Assembly: GCA_963585895.1 (NCBI GenBank)
Contig: OY757911.1
Location: 94,634,124-94,698,123 of the forward strand
Direction of reading: 5' to 3'
Length of the DNA: 64,000 nucleotides
Source: Sepioteuthis lessoniana
Taxonomy: Eukaryota > Mollusca > Cephalopoda > Myopsida > Loliginidae
Positions 44,986-57,069 of this stretch are shown in pieces. Position 1 is the first letter of the stretch; each line of letters opens with the position of its first letter. A program made the translations under genes and the position numbers. The notes below the pieces were generated by a model, which made no database searches, was not told the DNA's origin, and saw nothing but the letters and a program-made list of their open reading frames with translations.

Positions 44986-46599
44986 CCCTCCCGAAAGGGA
45001 CCAGTATTAGCCAATGAGATATACGTTCTAACAGTGGCGACAGGGGTTTGAGTGACAATCTTCAACATTCAAGAATCAAGCTGATAAAATATGGAATACG
45101 TGAAAACATTTTTCTGACGAAGACACCTTCATCACTGCTGTGAAAAATCGATCGTATCCGCTGGTGGAGCTTTTTACGTGAAAACTCTTGTACATCCCTG
45201 CTGATCGAAAATTGAAAATTCTGTTGATTGCTGAAAATATATTCTATACAACAATGTTACTGGGCAGTCGGTATATGTTTGAATTTATGTAGAAATAAAT
45301 TGGAGGCATTAATTTCAAAGCAACCACCATGAAATATGATAACATGTTGATATACATTATATTTAATTTCAATCATTGTTACTTATTTAAACGTCTGAAA
45401 AGACATCAATTTTTCAAGAGCTCTCCTCATATAAAGAGTGACTATTATCAATCTATTGAAATTGTATGGCAGATGAGTATAGTGGTCGACAGCAGACATT
45501 ATCAGATGGAAAGCTTCTTCCATTTATCTGAAGCTTTCTTGTCCTTTGAAAATTGGCACTTATTATCTAATGACTGATTCTACAGTATTCATTCTCTGAA
45601 ACTAATTCTCTCCATCAACGTAAGTTTCATATCACTTTATTTTGTTGGTTTTATTTTCTCTCTTGAATGTGTACTTTGCTTACTAGCTGTTCAGCTATTA
45701 CCAGTTATTCGTTCTGTAAACCATTTTGTTTCAGTGAGTTTTTTTTTTCATTGCATCGTTTAAGATAGGAGTTAACAGCTCTAATCTTCTATACGTGCTC
45801 TAGGCATTTATACTTCAAATGGTTACAAGGAAGAACTGCCAGGAAGGCACTTAATGCATAGCAGCGAGGGAATAAACAATAAAAGCGTCCAGAAACCATT
45901 TGCATTTTATGTGGCATTCCAATTTCAGAGGTAAAAAAAAGCAATTACGCTGAGGTATTCGGCAAAAATTTAAGACAATAAAATAGAGTACTTTAGCTTT
46001 TTTATTATTGATATGAAATACAAGTTTGAAGTAATCTAGGCGGATTTAAAATGTCCTATTTTATAACGATCCGGAATTTATTAAAAATGTTTGCATAAAA
46101 AGTGATATATTGTATTTATAGCTGCCATTAATATGATTATTCATTTACCCTTGAATAAGTGATTCTCATGTTCCTAGGTGTATACAAACACATTCATATA
46201 CACATAAAACCATTATCTCACGAGTTTTGTTTCCATTTTAATTGGTGTTTTTTTTCCACTGAAGACTGAGTGACAGCAAGAGTCTTCAAGTCTTTCAGAA
46301 TATTCTTGGTTTTCGCGGTGACCTTAGAGTTAGACTGGATTACATATATTCTTCCTTTAATCACCAGTTACTCAATCCTCTTTTCGAGGCCTTTGGGAAT
46401 CATTCCAAGGAATTATCATTCTTTGCAAGTTTTTTTTTTCTTTTTTTTTTACACCAGTGTAAAGCTGGTAGAATTTCACTGGAGTATGAGTGACAGCTCG
46501 TTTCTTCAAGTCTACAGGAACCTTATCAGTGTTTTGCTAATCTCACCAATGCTACATTCTGCATGGTTTTTATTCTCTCAGTGATTTCTAATTCCATCC
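44986..46599. other. Unassigned stretch
   Basis: A phrase taacagtggcgacaggggtt at 45028-45047 resembles the start of a retroelement leader but nothing else supports that. An 82-codon frame at 45329-45577 has no recognised domain. Confidence 0.35.
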
Positions 46600-46738
46600 G
46601 TCCCTCCTTCAGGCCCTTGGGGATCGTTCAAACCCATATCTCCAGCATTAGTGGAACAAGACTATCAGATTGATTAGTGTCATATACAGGACACTCGTTC
46701 GCGGAGTCTTACCCATCTGCAGAGATGCAGCTTAGCAT
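46600..46738 (-). repeat. Repeat D, cap fragment
   Basis: Plus-strand atctccagcattagtggaac, attagtgtcatatacaggac and ctgcagagatgcag are the outer half of the cap. Confidence 0.65.
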
Positions 46739-47204
46739 AAATGTTTCAAAAGTCGTCCAGTTTGGGCCACACTGAAATGAGATGTAAAAAGGGTATGTGC
46801 GCCAATGGGAAATTTTTTTCAACTGTTAGTTCCTGACATATTTACAACTCACTAAACCCAATCAACAAATATTTTCTTGAGTCGTACAAGAAATTGTTCA
46901 CGTGCAAAAACAGGGTTATACATGAATGATATCAATAACAAAAAAAAAAAGAAAAAAAAAAGAATAACAACTCACACTAAAAACGGGGAAAATGGCGTGA
47001 AAAGTCGTGGAAACTAACTGCATTAATATTTAATTCCAGATATCATCTTGTAATTATAAGTCAAATGCAAACTTTAAAAGAGTAAAAAGAAAAAATCATT
47101 TTACCATTGTAGAAAAAAAAAAAACTGATACGGTCATTATCATCACGTTTTGTCAGAGTTCTGAAAAACATCCGATGTATATGTATCTTCATAACAATTA
47201 ATTC

Positions 47205-47455
47205 ATAATGGGATTCTGGGACACTGCTGGAGAAACAAGGACGGACTCATTAGTGACGATTTTCTATGGGCCCCTATATATGGACATGTTAGTGTTGGCT
47301 GACCAGCCAGAACTTATCTACATCAACTCTATGCAGACTCAGGATGTAGTCTGGATTACCATCCGCTATGGATGAATGGAGAGAGAGAGAGAGAGTCAGG
47401 AAAATGGATGTTGGCAGTGTGACACTAATGATGATGATGATGATGATGATGTGGA
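47205..47455 (+). mobile_element. RTE-clade LINE, short 3' end
   Basis: It carries gggacactgctggagaaaca, the CEDTG-like region and a long pure (GAT)n tail at 47427-47452. Older copies have lost this purity, which suggests a later expansion of the tail. Confidence 0.65.
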
Positions 47456-48799
47456 GGATTCTAATCGGAATGACATTTAGCTATTTGGACATCACAAAAA
47501 TTGTTTCTAATGAATCCTTTTCGAATTGCTTTTGTTTGTACTTTAAATTCATTGCTTTGTGATTTTAAATTCGACCGAAAGCATCAGTTTTACTCATGAA
47601 TTATTGTTCATGAATATGATTCTGTTTGTTTATTTGCTTGTTTCAGTTATCATAATGTTTGGTATGAGTACTCACTTGTGATATAAGCTACATAAAGGTT
47701 ACCGTAGGCTTCTTTTAAATCCGCCGAGATTAGCTAATATAAATATATCCAATTCTAAACAATACAAATGAACAAGCTTTATATGAGATTTTCCTTTAGT
47801 CATTCGTCTTTGGAATTCTACTATTTCATATTTACCAAGAAATTAATTTTATACGAGTTGTTGACATCATTTTGTTGTATATTACTTGTTATCAAATAAT
47901 ACATACATACATACATACATACATACATACATAAACAAACCTACACAATTACGCATATTGATTTTCAGTCCTCTAAGGTTTTTCGTATGAATACTCTATT
48001 TTTCTGTCACTATCAATTTCTCCCAACCCCCCAATAAATTATATATTTTTTAATGAAGTCGAATGTAGAAGTTGTTTTTTGTATAGCCAAATGTAATATT
48101 TCCATAGGGAGTAGTTTTTCTCAGATTCGTCTTCACTTAGTTCTATGTTTTAAAGTATTTTTTCATAAAATGTGTCTGTCTGATTTATTTTTCTGTAGTA
48201 AAAAAGTTTTGCCTTTTTTTTGGCTGACGAGTATTATGTGTTCCCTTGAAATATGAATTTACAATGGTCGGTTTCTTTTTTGCAGTTTCAAGTATTATTC
48301 TGATTTCTTCTTTCTTTGCAATATCTTTTGTTAAAAATTGTAATCACAAAATCTAACCTTGTGGTTTGCGAAAAAATCATTGGCCCCAAAATGACATTTC
48401 ATGATATAGAAAGTGTCAAGTGCTTCTTTAAACCAACAAAAAATCTTCCAAACATTGGAAACAAATATATTTTATATCAGATTTCTTTACCAAATGTTTT
48501 GGTTAATAGCAAACTATATTGAAATAAAACTATTTTTACAAGTGCTTTCTTTCGTCACATATCACTTTGTATAACCTGCAGACAGATACCACTTATATAA
48601 GTGCTGATATATACACTTCATATTTCTTTCGACCATGGAAAAATATTCTGCCAAACTTATCTATATTTAATGCAATCGCTAAATTTTGAGACAAGATGAA
48701 TGATTCGAAAAAATCTTGTCTAAAATATCGGTTGTGTTTGGGCTTGAGAATTAAGTTCACCTTAGGCAAAACAGTATAATCTTAGAATTTAACTCAGAA
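47456..48799. other. Unassigned stretch with (ACAT)n
   Basis: A tetranucleotide (ACAT)n tract lies at 47898-47932. Two plus-strand frames (48053-48256 and 48316-48522) have ordinary composition but no domain that I recognise. I do not call them genes. Confidence 0.35.
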
Positions 48800-49045
48800 T
48801 ATCTTTATCGTTTTCTTGATAGGGCTTTGAATACTCTGACTGTATCCACTGGAGAGGAGTAAGAGGCCCACACAAAAAGAAATGTAGCCAGTATTACACT
48901 AAACGGCATATAATGGTAAAGCTTAATTTCTAGCAAGCTGGGGTGCGCGGGTAACCCTTCATTACTATTATGTCCTTGTCCAATCTGAACAGGAGTGGTA
49001 GTATCGCTTAAGATCCCATATATGGATCAAATTCTTGCTTAAAAT
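48800..49045 (+). repeat. Repeat D, cap
   Basis: The phrases gggctttgaatactctgact, ggagaggagtaagaggccc and ccttgtccaatctgaacagg give the cap in 5'-3' orientation. The array and tail are absent. Confidence 0.62.
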
Positions 49046-49306
49046 TTATTCGTATTTCATTGGAACGCATTCAAAATAAAAATAAACACTTATTAGAAAC
49101 AATTACTCAAAGAATGCAAATATGAACGAAAATGAACGCGATTTCTTAAACTCTTTATATGAAATAACACTTGATGGAGCGAGGTGCTGTTAAGTTAAAT
49201 CAGTTTAAGCTGGAGAACGACTTTATGCAAACATTCCCTTTAGTTTTTCAAATTTTAGCCACCCCACCACTTTAATGGATTTTTATTGTATTTGTAGCAT
49301 GCATAG

Positions 49307-49309
<3 letters not shown>

Positions 49310-49346
<37 letters not shown>

Positions 49347-49497
49347 TTATCGTGCCGCTAGCACGGATATCCCTGACCCTCTCTCGCCACTCCTCGCTAT
49401 CGTTCATCGCCTCTGGCAGGTCTTCAGGGCTACATCCCGTATCCTCACATAGCCACTGAATGTATGTTCGAGCAGGTCGCCCTGTTTTTGCCCCATA
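49310..49497 (-). mobile_element. RTE-clade LINE, short 3' end (minus)
   Basis: A (ATC)n tail (49312-49347) is followed by the conserved end region (tatcgtgccgctagcacgga, ctctcgccactcctcgctat). On the minus strand it encodes REEWRERV-like codons and CEDTG. It is truncated at 49497. Confidence 0.8.
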
Positions 49498-50646
49498 CAT
49501 AGAATAAGAAAAAAAATCTTGAAAGTATTATTACACATATTAAATAGCTGATAGGTTTATACAAATGTTAATACAGATAAGTTTTGCCAAAAATTCAAGA
49601 CATTGTATATACGTAGATAATTCTCATTTTCTAGTTAAACATCGTCCAAAAGACCAAACCTTAAAGAAAGTGATTGATTTTTGTTTTGTAAGAAGGAATA
49701 TATTAAAGTAGATAGGTTAAATGCGTAATCCTATATTAAATTATTTTCCCCGTGCTATAATTGTTATTCCAACTAGTATTCCAAATCAATTTCTGAATTC
49801 AAGGATTTCATATTGATATCAATTGTTTATTTGAATCTGAAGCAAAAGTTTTCCACGGTGTATCATATACAGTGGTTCTGTCATTGATAATGTCTTTTAT
49901 GTTTTGAGCGTAACAATCTGTTTCTTTTTTATCTATATATGAATACCTACATTGCAGTTATTCTTTTTTCAATTGTTCGATCAAAAGTCCTTCTTTTTAA
50001 AATTACTTGATTTTACCATATTTTTTATACGGCGTCTTAACTGTAAATTTCTCTCCACTCATTCACCATTTAAAATCAGTTTTTTTCTTCTTTTGCACAA
50101 AACTATTCCGATACAGAGACTCACAGTTTTTATCGATCAACTATTCAGCTTTCAACTACTTTTAAGATTCTAAGACGCTACTTTATGCTATCCAGTGGAT
50201 TAAAGCTGAATTTATCTAATCCGGTCTGATTATTATATAAACTACTTTCAATCGTGCAAACTTTTCTCAGTTGCATTGACATATTTATTTAACTTCAGAA
50301 AATTGTTCTTATAGATGTATAAGTTGTGTTTGGCGTTTATGTTTCGTTATTTTACTCTTGTGAACCTTTAATTTAGTCTGCGTGTCTACAGAAGATTATA
50401 CAATGAATGACGACATCTACTGAATCAAATTAACTTACATTTTTCTAAGAAAATCATCCGATTTCTTATATGCCTTTCTGTATTTTCAAAGTTCCATTTC
50501 CTTTCAAAAAAGAATATGATTGCTCATAAAGTACTTCCTATTTTTACATGTCACCTGAAAAGACATTTTCCTTATTAATAAAAGGAATGTATATTCTGAA
50601 GACTTTTTGTTCATATGACAATCTTGTTTATAATTTCAGGTTTGTG

Positions 50647-50648
<2 letters not shown>
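49498..50648. other. Unassigned stretch
   Basis: No gene or known repeat is recognised. Confidence 0.4.
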
Positions 50649-50718
<70 letters not shown>

Positions 50719-50744
50719 TATATGTATGTATTTCAGGTTTCTAA

Positions 50745-50778
<34 letters not shown>

Positions 50779-50805
50779 GGAGAGGGAAAGAGAGAGGGAA
50801 AGATA
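50649..50805. repeat. (CA)n, (TA)n and (GA)n microsatellite cluster
   Basis: About 66 bases of CA repeats, a short spacer, then TA and GA repeats. Confidence 0.95.
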
Positions 50806-52004
50806 CATTGATAGTGAAAGTTATGCTGTAAATCTAAGAAGAATTGAAAGGGCTCTATCCAGCAAAAAAAAAAAAATCGGTGTTATCATTTGATATTTTC
50901 TTCCATTTATTTTTTTTAATATATACATACCAGTGTATGTTTGTGTATCATGTATGCTTACATGCGTCCCTGTGTGTATGCCTGAGTTTTTGTAAAGTAC
51001 GAATAAGCTAGAAATGACATTTAAGAAAATTCTATCAAAATTCTATCAAAATTCTATATCCCTTTCAGAGTAAAAAGAATGAAACAATTTTTTTTTTAAA
51101 TCAGTGGCTAATTAAATTAGGCTTCATACAACAACTGAGATCTGCGAAAAAAACTGACATCGAGCTGAATATTTTTCTTGAATTATATTCATATTCATGA
51201 ATTAAGTGTCTCTAGAGAATAGAATTATCTTTCGTGTTAAGAATTATTAAAGAGAAAAATTATTGATATTTACTGTTTCTCTGTTGTTGTTATTATTATT
51301 ATTATTAAAATCAAATGAATAATTGTCTTTGGGTGATTCATTTCCGTGACATAGATTGATAAAACACTCCCACTTCCTTAAAGTATCATTTTGGCTTTTT
51401 AGAATTTGAGATGACGCTGCAATTCTATTTTGAGAAAATTTATTAAAAGTTTCAACAAAGAAATTATCATCAAAGAACAAATGTTCGAGTGATAATTTTC
51501 ATTTCAGGAAGATACCGACTGAAGATCGATCCCACAAAGAAGAAATAATAAAAATAAATTCTATTTTGTCTTTGATTTCTCGTGGACTAAATCAATATTT
51601 TCAAATTGATTGCTTTTATTTATATCTCTATTTTTTAACAATTTTAAATATAAATTAGGTCACTTATTAGGTAAGTAATTCGATTGCCGTCAAGCCACTG
51701 GTTCCCGTCAGAACAACCAATTTAAGCAGCGAATAGACTGTTCAATTCGGAACGTTGGACCGTTTGTAAATCGCAATTACTCTCTCTAAATTTAGTCCTT
51801 TATGTTAGACGAAGCAATATTTTCTTAAATAAGAACGAAAAAAAAAATCTTTTCTCTCTGTGAAAATAAAACGAGAATTCTTCCCGGTTATAGCTGTTTG
51901 AGTACTAATCTGTGATTGCACCTATCGGACATTAACGGAACGCTTTAAGAAAAAAGTATACGGTAGCTCAATAAGTTTACTGTTTGGATAAATGCTAGTA
52001 TCAT
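50806..52004. other. Unassigned stretch with an Asn-rich frame
   Basis: A minus-strand frame of 77 codons (51480-51247) contains SSQILKSQNDTLRKWECF and an (AAT)n-encoded Asn run. It lacks a recognised domain and I rate it as probably chance. A triple ttctatcaaaa repeat lies at 51030-51056. Confidence 0.3.
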
Positions 52005-52295
52005 CATTCTGCAAAACCGCCACGGTATGGGCCACTTACTTCCCAACTCACAAACCATCTAAGTCCAACTAGACATGCTTAGAATTTCGGAGAAGTATGA
52101 AAAACCTCCTAAGTGACTTCTATGAACTCCTGTACATGGGCAGAAAAGTGCTGGCAAACCTGCCAAAAATATACATTCATCAGTTCTATGTGAACACTGA
52201 GTGAATTTAGAAAAATTACCAGAGTAATGAACAATAGGGACAGATGGTCAGAGAGAGACAAAAGACTCCATGTTACGATAAATACGTCATTATTC
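52005..52295 (+). mobile_element. RTE-clade LINE, very decayed 3' end
   Basis: The order of words (gccacttacttcccaactca, agacatgcttag, ctcctgtacatgggc, agacaaaagactcc) follows the other RTE ends, with many changes and no tail repeat. Confidence 0.5.
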
Positions 52296-52434
52296 ATTGT
52301 CCTCTGTTTTTATAAAGATCACTATTAAATAATATAAAATACCTCAAGATCACATTCCCAAGAACACAAAATAGAGGGTCATTCTCGTTTGGGAGCTTGG
52401 ACATCGTTGACGAGTCTCAGGATCAATTGTGAGG

Positions 52435-52668
52435 AGTCTCCTTAGCATAGTAGCTAATGCACTGGACTGTGATATCGTTGTGAGTGAACTGGAACTCCAA
52501 TCGCGCTTTAATATTTTTAGACTAATTCCCTTTGGGTGCGGTATAAACTCCTACCAGGTATGCGTTATATAGTAGACTACTGGTGTCATTCTCCATGCAT
52601 GGGTTTGACATTAAATAATCCACGAAGATTGATATGCCATTAAACAAAGAAACCAAACCATCAGAATC
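52435..52668 (+). repeat. SINE-B
   Basis: Head tagcatagtagctaatgcac, box-B-like actggaactccaatcgc, a degraded central block, and the tail gtttgacattaaataatcca then gatatgccattaaac. Its tail faces the tail of a D copy. Confidence 0.7.
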
Positions 52669-52684
52669 TATCAGCCATTTTGGT

Positions 52685-53098
52685 GGTAGGGTTTTATGGC
52701 ATATCAACCAGTGTTGGTTATTTAATTTCAAATCCATTTTTATACATAAACTGTTCTATTTCAAGCAATTCAGTTTAGCATAAGTACACAGTTTAGTACT
52801 ATTTGACCGATAGATAGAAACCTATCAGGTGCAACCACTCCGGGCCAGAGTGGACCTGGGAGTAATTGCAATAAAGGGGTACTCTGCATTCCCCAAAACT
52901 CCAGCATTACTTGGGCATCACAATCAGATTGCTTAGTGCCATATCCAAGACACTCGTTATGAGAGTCTTATTCCTCTGCAGAGAAGCAGTCGGAGTATTC
53001 TGCCGCCCTAGCCGATTGGGTCACATTCGTTAGGGAGATCTTACACCTCTGCAGAGATGTAGTGTGTGCATTCTACAGCCAAAGCTGACTAGGCAACC
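52685..53098 (-). repeat. Repeat D, short copy with a doubled cap end
   Basis: From the tail (plus strand gggttttatggcatatcaac at 52688) it passes one array unit to the cap (cactccgggccagagtggac at 52836). The outermost part of the cap (ctctgcagagaagcagtcgg at 52974 and ctctgcagagatgtagtgtg at 53047) occurs twice. Confidence 0.78.
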
Positions 53099-53587
53099 AT
53101 TTTGGGTGATATTGTCATTTTGTTCATTGTAATCATCGCTAATAGGAGAAATGTCATGTTGTAACGATCTAAATGATAAAAAGCCTAAGACATCACAAAA
53201 TCGTTAGTTTAGTAGAAACAAATAAACACAAAAATAGGGATTCCATGGGGTTGATCATATAGAGCCATTATTGCTAATGGGCTGAACAAACTTCTTTCCA
53301 AAAGAATGGTTGCATTTATTTTATCTTGGCTTGAATTCCGATTCTTAGAGCAAATTAGAAATTTACCCCAATATTTTATTTTAGTAAGCTTTGTTAAGTT
53401 GTAGCACAAGTCCAGATGTATGGAGCCCTCATCAAATACCTATCCTACAAGAAAATTTCTGCTAACTGTTGATCAAATTAGAACTTTTTTCGATCATTTA
53501 TGATTAAGTACATTTTATCATATACCAATAGAATGAAAAAGAATTTCGGCCAAATCCAATAAATATAGGAGATGATAATAAAAGTAA
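53099..53587. other. Unassigned stretch
   Basis: Nothing recognised. Confidence 0.4.
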
Positions 53588-53810
53588 GTAAAGTTGGCGA
53601 CCATAGTCGTGGGTAACCCGAAGGTTACCTTTTCGATAGCTACTACACAAAGGTGTAGGGGAGGGCGCTACGCCTTCCCTGAATTGCCCTACTTTACCCT
53701 TGATCCGTACCTTATAATGCTGAGTGTTAAGCAAGGAGGCCTCAAGTACCATTTTTTGAGTCTTTGGTATGACTCGACCTGGGATTGAACCCAGGTCTCC
53801 CGCGCCATAA
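53588..53810 (-). repeat. SINE-C (minus)
   Basis: The 3' end (aagtaagtaaagttggcgac at 53582) and the body to the box B region (gggattgaacccaggtctcc at 53780) are well kept. The first part of the head is missing. Confidence 0.8.
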
Positions 53811-54207
53811 ATTATCTGGAAATTCCAAAAGAAAGAAAAACCTCCGATACAGAAGGTTGTATATATGCTTTTAAAATAATGATAGTACATATTCAGTTAC
53901 TGATTTCATTTTTCCCGTGCGCTTTAAAGAGACAATATCTTCTAGGGGTGTGATGGATAGACTTTTAAGACCCTATGAAAACTATCATCACTTTGTGACA
54001 TTCCATTTATTTATTAACGTGAACTGGTATGAATGGATTTTCAATAAATTTCCCTTTATTCGCAGCATAGAAAAAACTTAAATTTGATTTAATTTAGTAT
54101 GGTTTATTTAACGGCAGACAAACCCCCTTATGTTTAATATAATGCGGAAGTTTTATTCAATTGTAAATGTTTTGATTATAATGATAACTATTTATATATT
54201 TGTAATA
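53811..54207. other. Unassigned stretch
   Basis: Nothing recognised. Confidence 0.4.
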
Positions 54208-54684
54208 TAATGACCAAGGGATTTCGTTTTATATATCTTGCCTTTAGGTTTAGTTAGGCTGAGAACCTTTCATTTAGCGCATGGGTTAGTCAGGTGCAAC
54301 TTGAGCGCAGGTGTTCACGCTCGTGTGGGTAGGATGTGTCATTCAGAGATGTCAAAATAAAAATCCCAGATAGGAATTGATGTCAGGGATGTGGGTGGCG
54401 TCATGCACCAGTAGCGTGGGCTGAGGAATTTGAGATTTGAGAAAAGTCAGTTAGTTGAGTTTTAGCGTCGGAAGAAGACGGTTGGCTTTCGGAGCTCGCT
54501 GAGGCCTTGCGGCGGGTGCCGCACGTGGTGGTGGGCATATGGAAAAGTCAGCATAGAAAGATTGTGCATCCACTCCTTATGTCGAAAAACCTTTTAACTC
54601 AAAGGTAATAAAAAAAGTTTCGTACCTGAACTAAGAAGTCGTAAGTGTTTTTCGTGTTTCGGGATTCCTATGTGCGTTATTAAC
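54208..54684 (+). mobile_element. LTR-like repeat, family 2, second copy
   Basis: It begins TGTAATATAATGACC and may end at TTATTAACA, which would give 477 bp with TG...CA ends. It contains a possible polyadenylation signal (aataaaa, about 54608). It is related to 39609-39985. No target duplication was found, and there is no internal region. Confidence 0.45.
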
Positions 54685-54924
54685 ATTCTATGTACATTTC
54701 ACATATTCATGTATGGGTATGTTACATATTTAGCGCTTCATAGCAGTAATATTTTATCGCACGTTTACTAATGTATAATAATCATTTGTTTGTTATATGG
54801 TATCAAATTAACTATACAACAAAAATGATTTTCACAGTTACTTGGCGCGAATCGTTTCTAATGATAAAAATATATATATACAATAATCTTCTTCTAGGTA
54901 ACTATTCCTACTTAATCATAATAT

Positions 54925-55574
54925 TGTTATATTTTGACCCTCGCCCCAGCCCAAAAATGCTATTCCAAGGTGATACACCGGAAGGAAGTGACACATTCCA
55001 ATGGCCAGTAATCGAAAGAGATCGCGTGGGCGGATTACGGCTTATGATATGGGACAAGATGAAGGTCCCATTGTGCCACTACAGTGATGCACCGGAAGAG
55101 AGTAACCTCTGAACTGCATGACAGTTATTTCCGCTTGATGACGATTAAACATTCGATTTCAAAGATCCAGTGGGCGATCGTGTGGGCGTTGAATTATTAT
55201 ATAATTGAGTTGAGTTGGGTGCCCAAGCAGTTGCCAGTAGAATTCCAGACAGTAGAGACCAGATGTGGTAGGGAAAGCCACACCCGACCGAGGGGGCTCC
55301 GGTTGAACATTAAGAGAACAAGAAAGACACAACGTGACGGTCATAACAGTGGGGTCAAAATATGAAGTTTATGTTCGGTCTCCAGCACCCTCAAACATGC
55401 TAACCCTTGAACAACCCTTTCGAACCCTTGCAATAAAGTGAGAGGTATATATTTTGTTAAAGAAGTCTTCCTGTGTCTTCCTTCTTGCGTCTTTATCGTT
55501 GTGTCGCTGTGAATTATTCTACATATATATGTGCATGTATGTAGATGTGGATCTACATATGAGACAATATAACA
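54925..55574 (+). mobile_element. Solo LTR, family 1, second copy
   Basis: 650 bp from TGTTATATTTTGACC to ATATAACA, with the same internal order as the copy at 5372-6036. The flanks are AT-rich (atat and ataa), so a target duplication cannot be decided. It is followed at once by R2-group LINE sequence. Confidence 0.75.
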
Positions 55575-55579
55575 ATAAT

Positions 55580-55704
55580 AATAAATTCTCTGGGATTGTG
55601 AGATACAAAGAGATTACCTAATCCTGGCCAGCTGATCCTTCGGATTTATAATTAACAAAAAATTAAAAGAATTAGCCATATTGTGGACTTTGCTGTCACA
55701 GAGG
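55580..55704 (+). mobile_element. R2-group LINE, endonuclease-region fragment
   Basis: It encodes a stretch like LWDFEIQRDYLI-, with the PD...D region changed and the DFAVP codons blurred. It is cut off by the RTE copy that follows. The C-terminus probably resumes at 56515. Confidence 0.55.
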
Positions 55705-55705
55705 T

Positions 55706-56195
55706 CTCATCATCATATCGCACTGGTAGCACGGATATCAATGACCCTCTCTCGCCACTCCTCCCTATCGTTCATCGCCCTAGGTAGGTCTTCAGGAAAA
55801 CATCCCGTATCTTCACATAGCTGCTGAATGTACGTTCGTGCTGGTCGTCCTGCTTTTGAGCGGCCATGTGTGGGGATCCATAAGAATACATCTCTTATGA
55901 GTTCATCTCTGCTTCTCCAGCAGTGTCCTGCATGTCTGGTTCGTCTAACTTGAATTGTTTTCGTGATAGGGGGCAGGTGGCCGTATAGTTGGTGTCTTGT
56001 GGGGTGTTGCTGCCAAGACTTGTTCAGGATTGCACGCAGCATTCTTGTGTAATTGCCATCTAGCTTCTTCTCCAGCCGTTTTGTTAGCGTCCAAGTAGTG
56101 CAGCCATATAGCAGTATCGATGTGACCACTGCCTGGAAGAAACTGCGTTTCAGAAAGCGAAAACGGAAACAAGTGTTTAGACGTTTAATCATTTA
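55706..56195 (-). mobile_element. RTE-clade LINE, longest 3' end, inside an R2-group LINE
   Basis: This minus-strand copy ends in a short gatgatgag tail at 55706 and keeps 159 open codons. R2-group LINE sequence lies on both sides, so it probably inserted into that LINE. It is 5'-truncated, as is usual for target-primed insertion. Confidence 0.82.
55713..56192 (-). pseudogene. RTE polyprotein C-terminal fragment
   Basis: The 159-codon frame starts at a chance Met. SILLYGCTTWTLTKRLEKKL at about residues 26-45 is the end of the RT thumb in RTE and related LINEs. KLDGNYTRMLRAILNKSW, PPITKTIQVRRTRHAGHCWR and GRPARTYIQQLCEDTGC follow, ending NDREEWRERVIDIRATSA close to the family C-terminus. The endonuclease and RT palm are absent, so it cannot act. 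It is the best-preserved RTE frame here and probably the most recent of the seven copies. Confidence 0.85.
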
Positions 56196-56514
56196 GATTA
56201 TTGAGATTATTGTCATTATCTTTGTTGTTATATTCACAACGCTTTGGCCACTGCGTCATTGGGGGTTTTTCAGGTATTGCATGTCAAACTTGGGAGCCTA
56301 CATCAAGTTTCGAAACGAAACCTTAATTTAATCCACTGAAACGATTGTTCTAATTCCGTTAACCTGAACCAAGCACAAGTGTTACGACATTGTACGTATT
56401 ATTTGTTATTAATTTGTTATCAGAATTCAGCCTGAAAACTCCAGTTTATTTCATTTAGAACAGATTAGCACCACAACGCATGGCGCAACGGATAGAGACG
56501 TTTAATCAAAGTGC
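56196..56514. other. Unassigned stretch between LINE parts
   Basis: No clear repeat. It may be LINE DNA too decayed to read or an additional insertion. Confidence 0.35.
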
Positions 56515-56722
56515 TTCTAATTGGGGATACCATTTATAATTGGCACGCTTTGAACGGTTCCCAAAAGCCTGGAAAGAGGACTGAAAGGGTTGGAAATCAG
56601 TGAATTAATAAAGACTATACAGACAACAGGAGTGTTAAGATTGGCTATAATACTGAGAAGAGTTCCAGAGACACGAGGAAACTTTCTGTCGCTCAGACTC
56701 GAGGGAAAATCCATCTCCTAAA
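56515..56722 (+). mobile_element. R2-group LINE, C-terminal fragment
   Basis: It encodes IPFIIGTL, then LERGLKGLEISELIKTIQTT, and LRLAIILRRVPETRGNFLSL, the end of the family protein. It is likely the continuation of 55580-55704. Confidence 0.65.
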
Positions 56723-56748
56723 GCTGGTTAGAAAAATAAACTTGCAAG

Positions 56749-57069
56749 ATGCACTGGTCGATAAAACTTACGAAATGCACCGGTAGATGTAAGCTTCATA
56801 AATCGCTGTACATGGGCGACATAAAGTTGTTTGCAAAAAATGAAAAAGATTTGGAAACCCTAAAACAGGAAGTGAGGATATACAGTCAAAATGGAGGGAT
56901 GGAATTTGCCAAAGAAAAATCTGCCATGCTAATAATGAAATGCAGAAAGCGACAAATGACTGAAGGAATAGAACTACCAAATCAAGAAAAATCAGAACGC
57001 TCGGAAAAAAGAAAACGTACAAATACGTGGGAACATTTGAAGCGAACACCATCAAACATGCGGAGATAA
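56749..57069 (+). pseudogene. R2-group RT fragment with altered active site
   Basis: The 106-codon frame contains LYMGDIKLFAKNEKDLETLK. YMGD (56809-56820) stands where YMDD is expected, so the first catalytic Asp of the pair is replaced by Gly. MTEGIELPNQEKSE follows. The frame then departs from the family after the KRKRTNTWEHLK stretch. It would be inactive. Confidence 0.75.

Noticed and set aside
45028-45330. Phrase aacagtggcgacaggggttt as a possible retroelement leader, followed by a decayed coding stretch
   Set aside because: No LTR end could be fixed on its left, and no protein segment could be recognised on its right.
47898-47932. CRISPR-like or satellite array
   Set aside because: The (ACAT)n tract is a plain microsatellite with no spacers. 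No CRISPR array is expected or seen in this eukaryotic window.
48053-48522. Two consecutive plus-strand frames of 67-68 codons as a possible host gene
   Set aside because: No known domain, no splice signals of note, and the first is rich in hydrophobic and Cys codons typical of chance frames in T-rich DNA.
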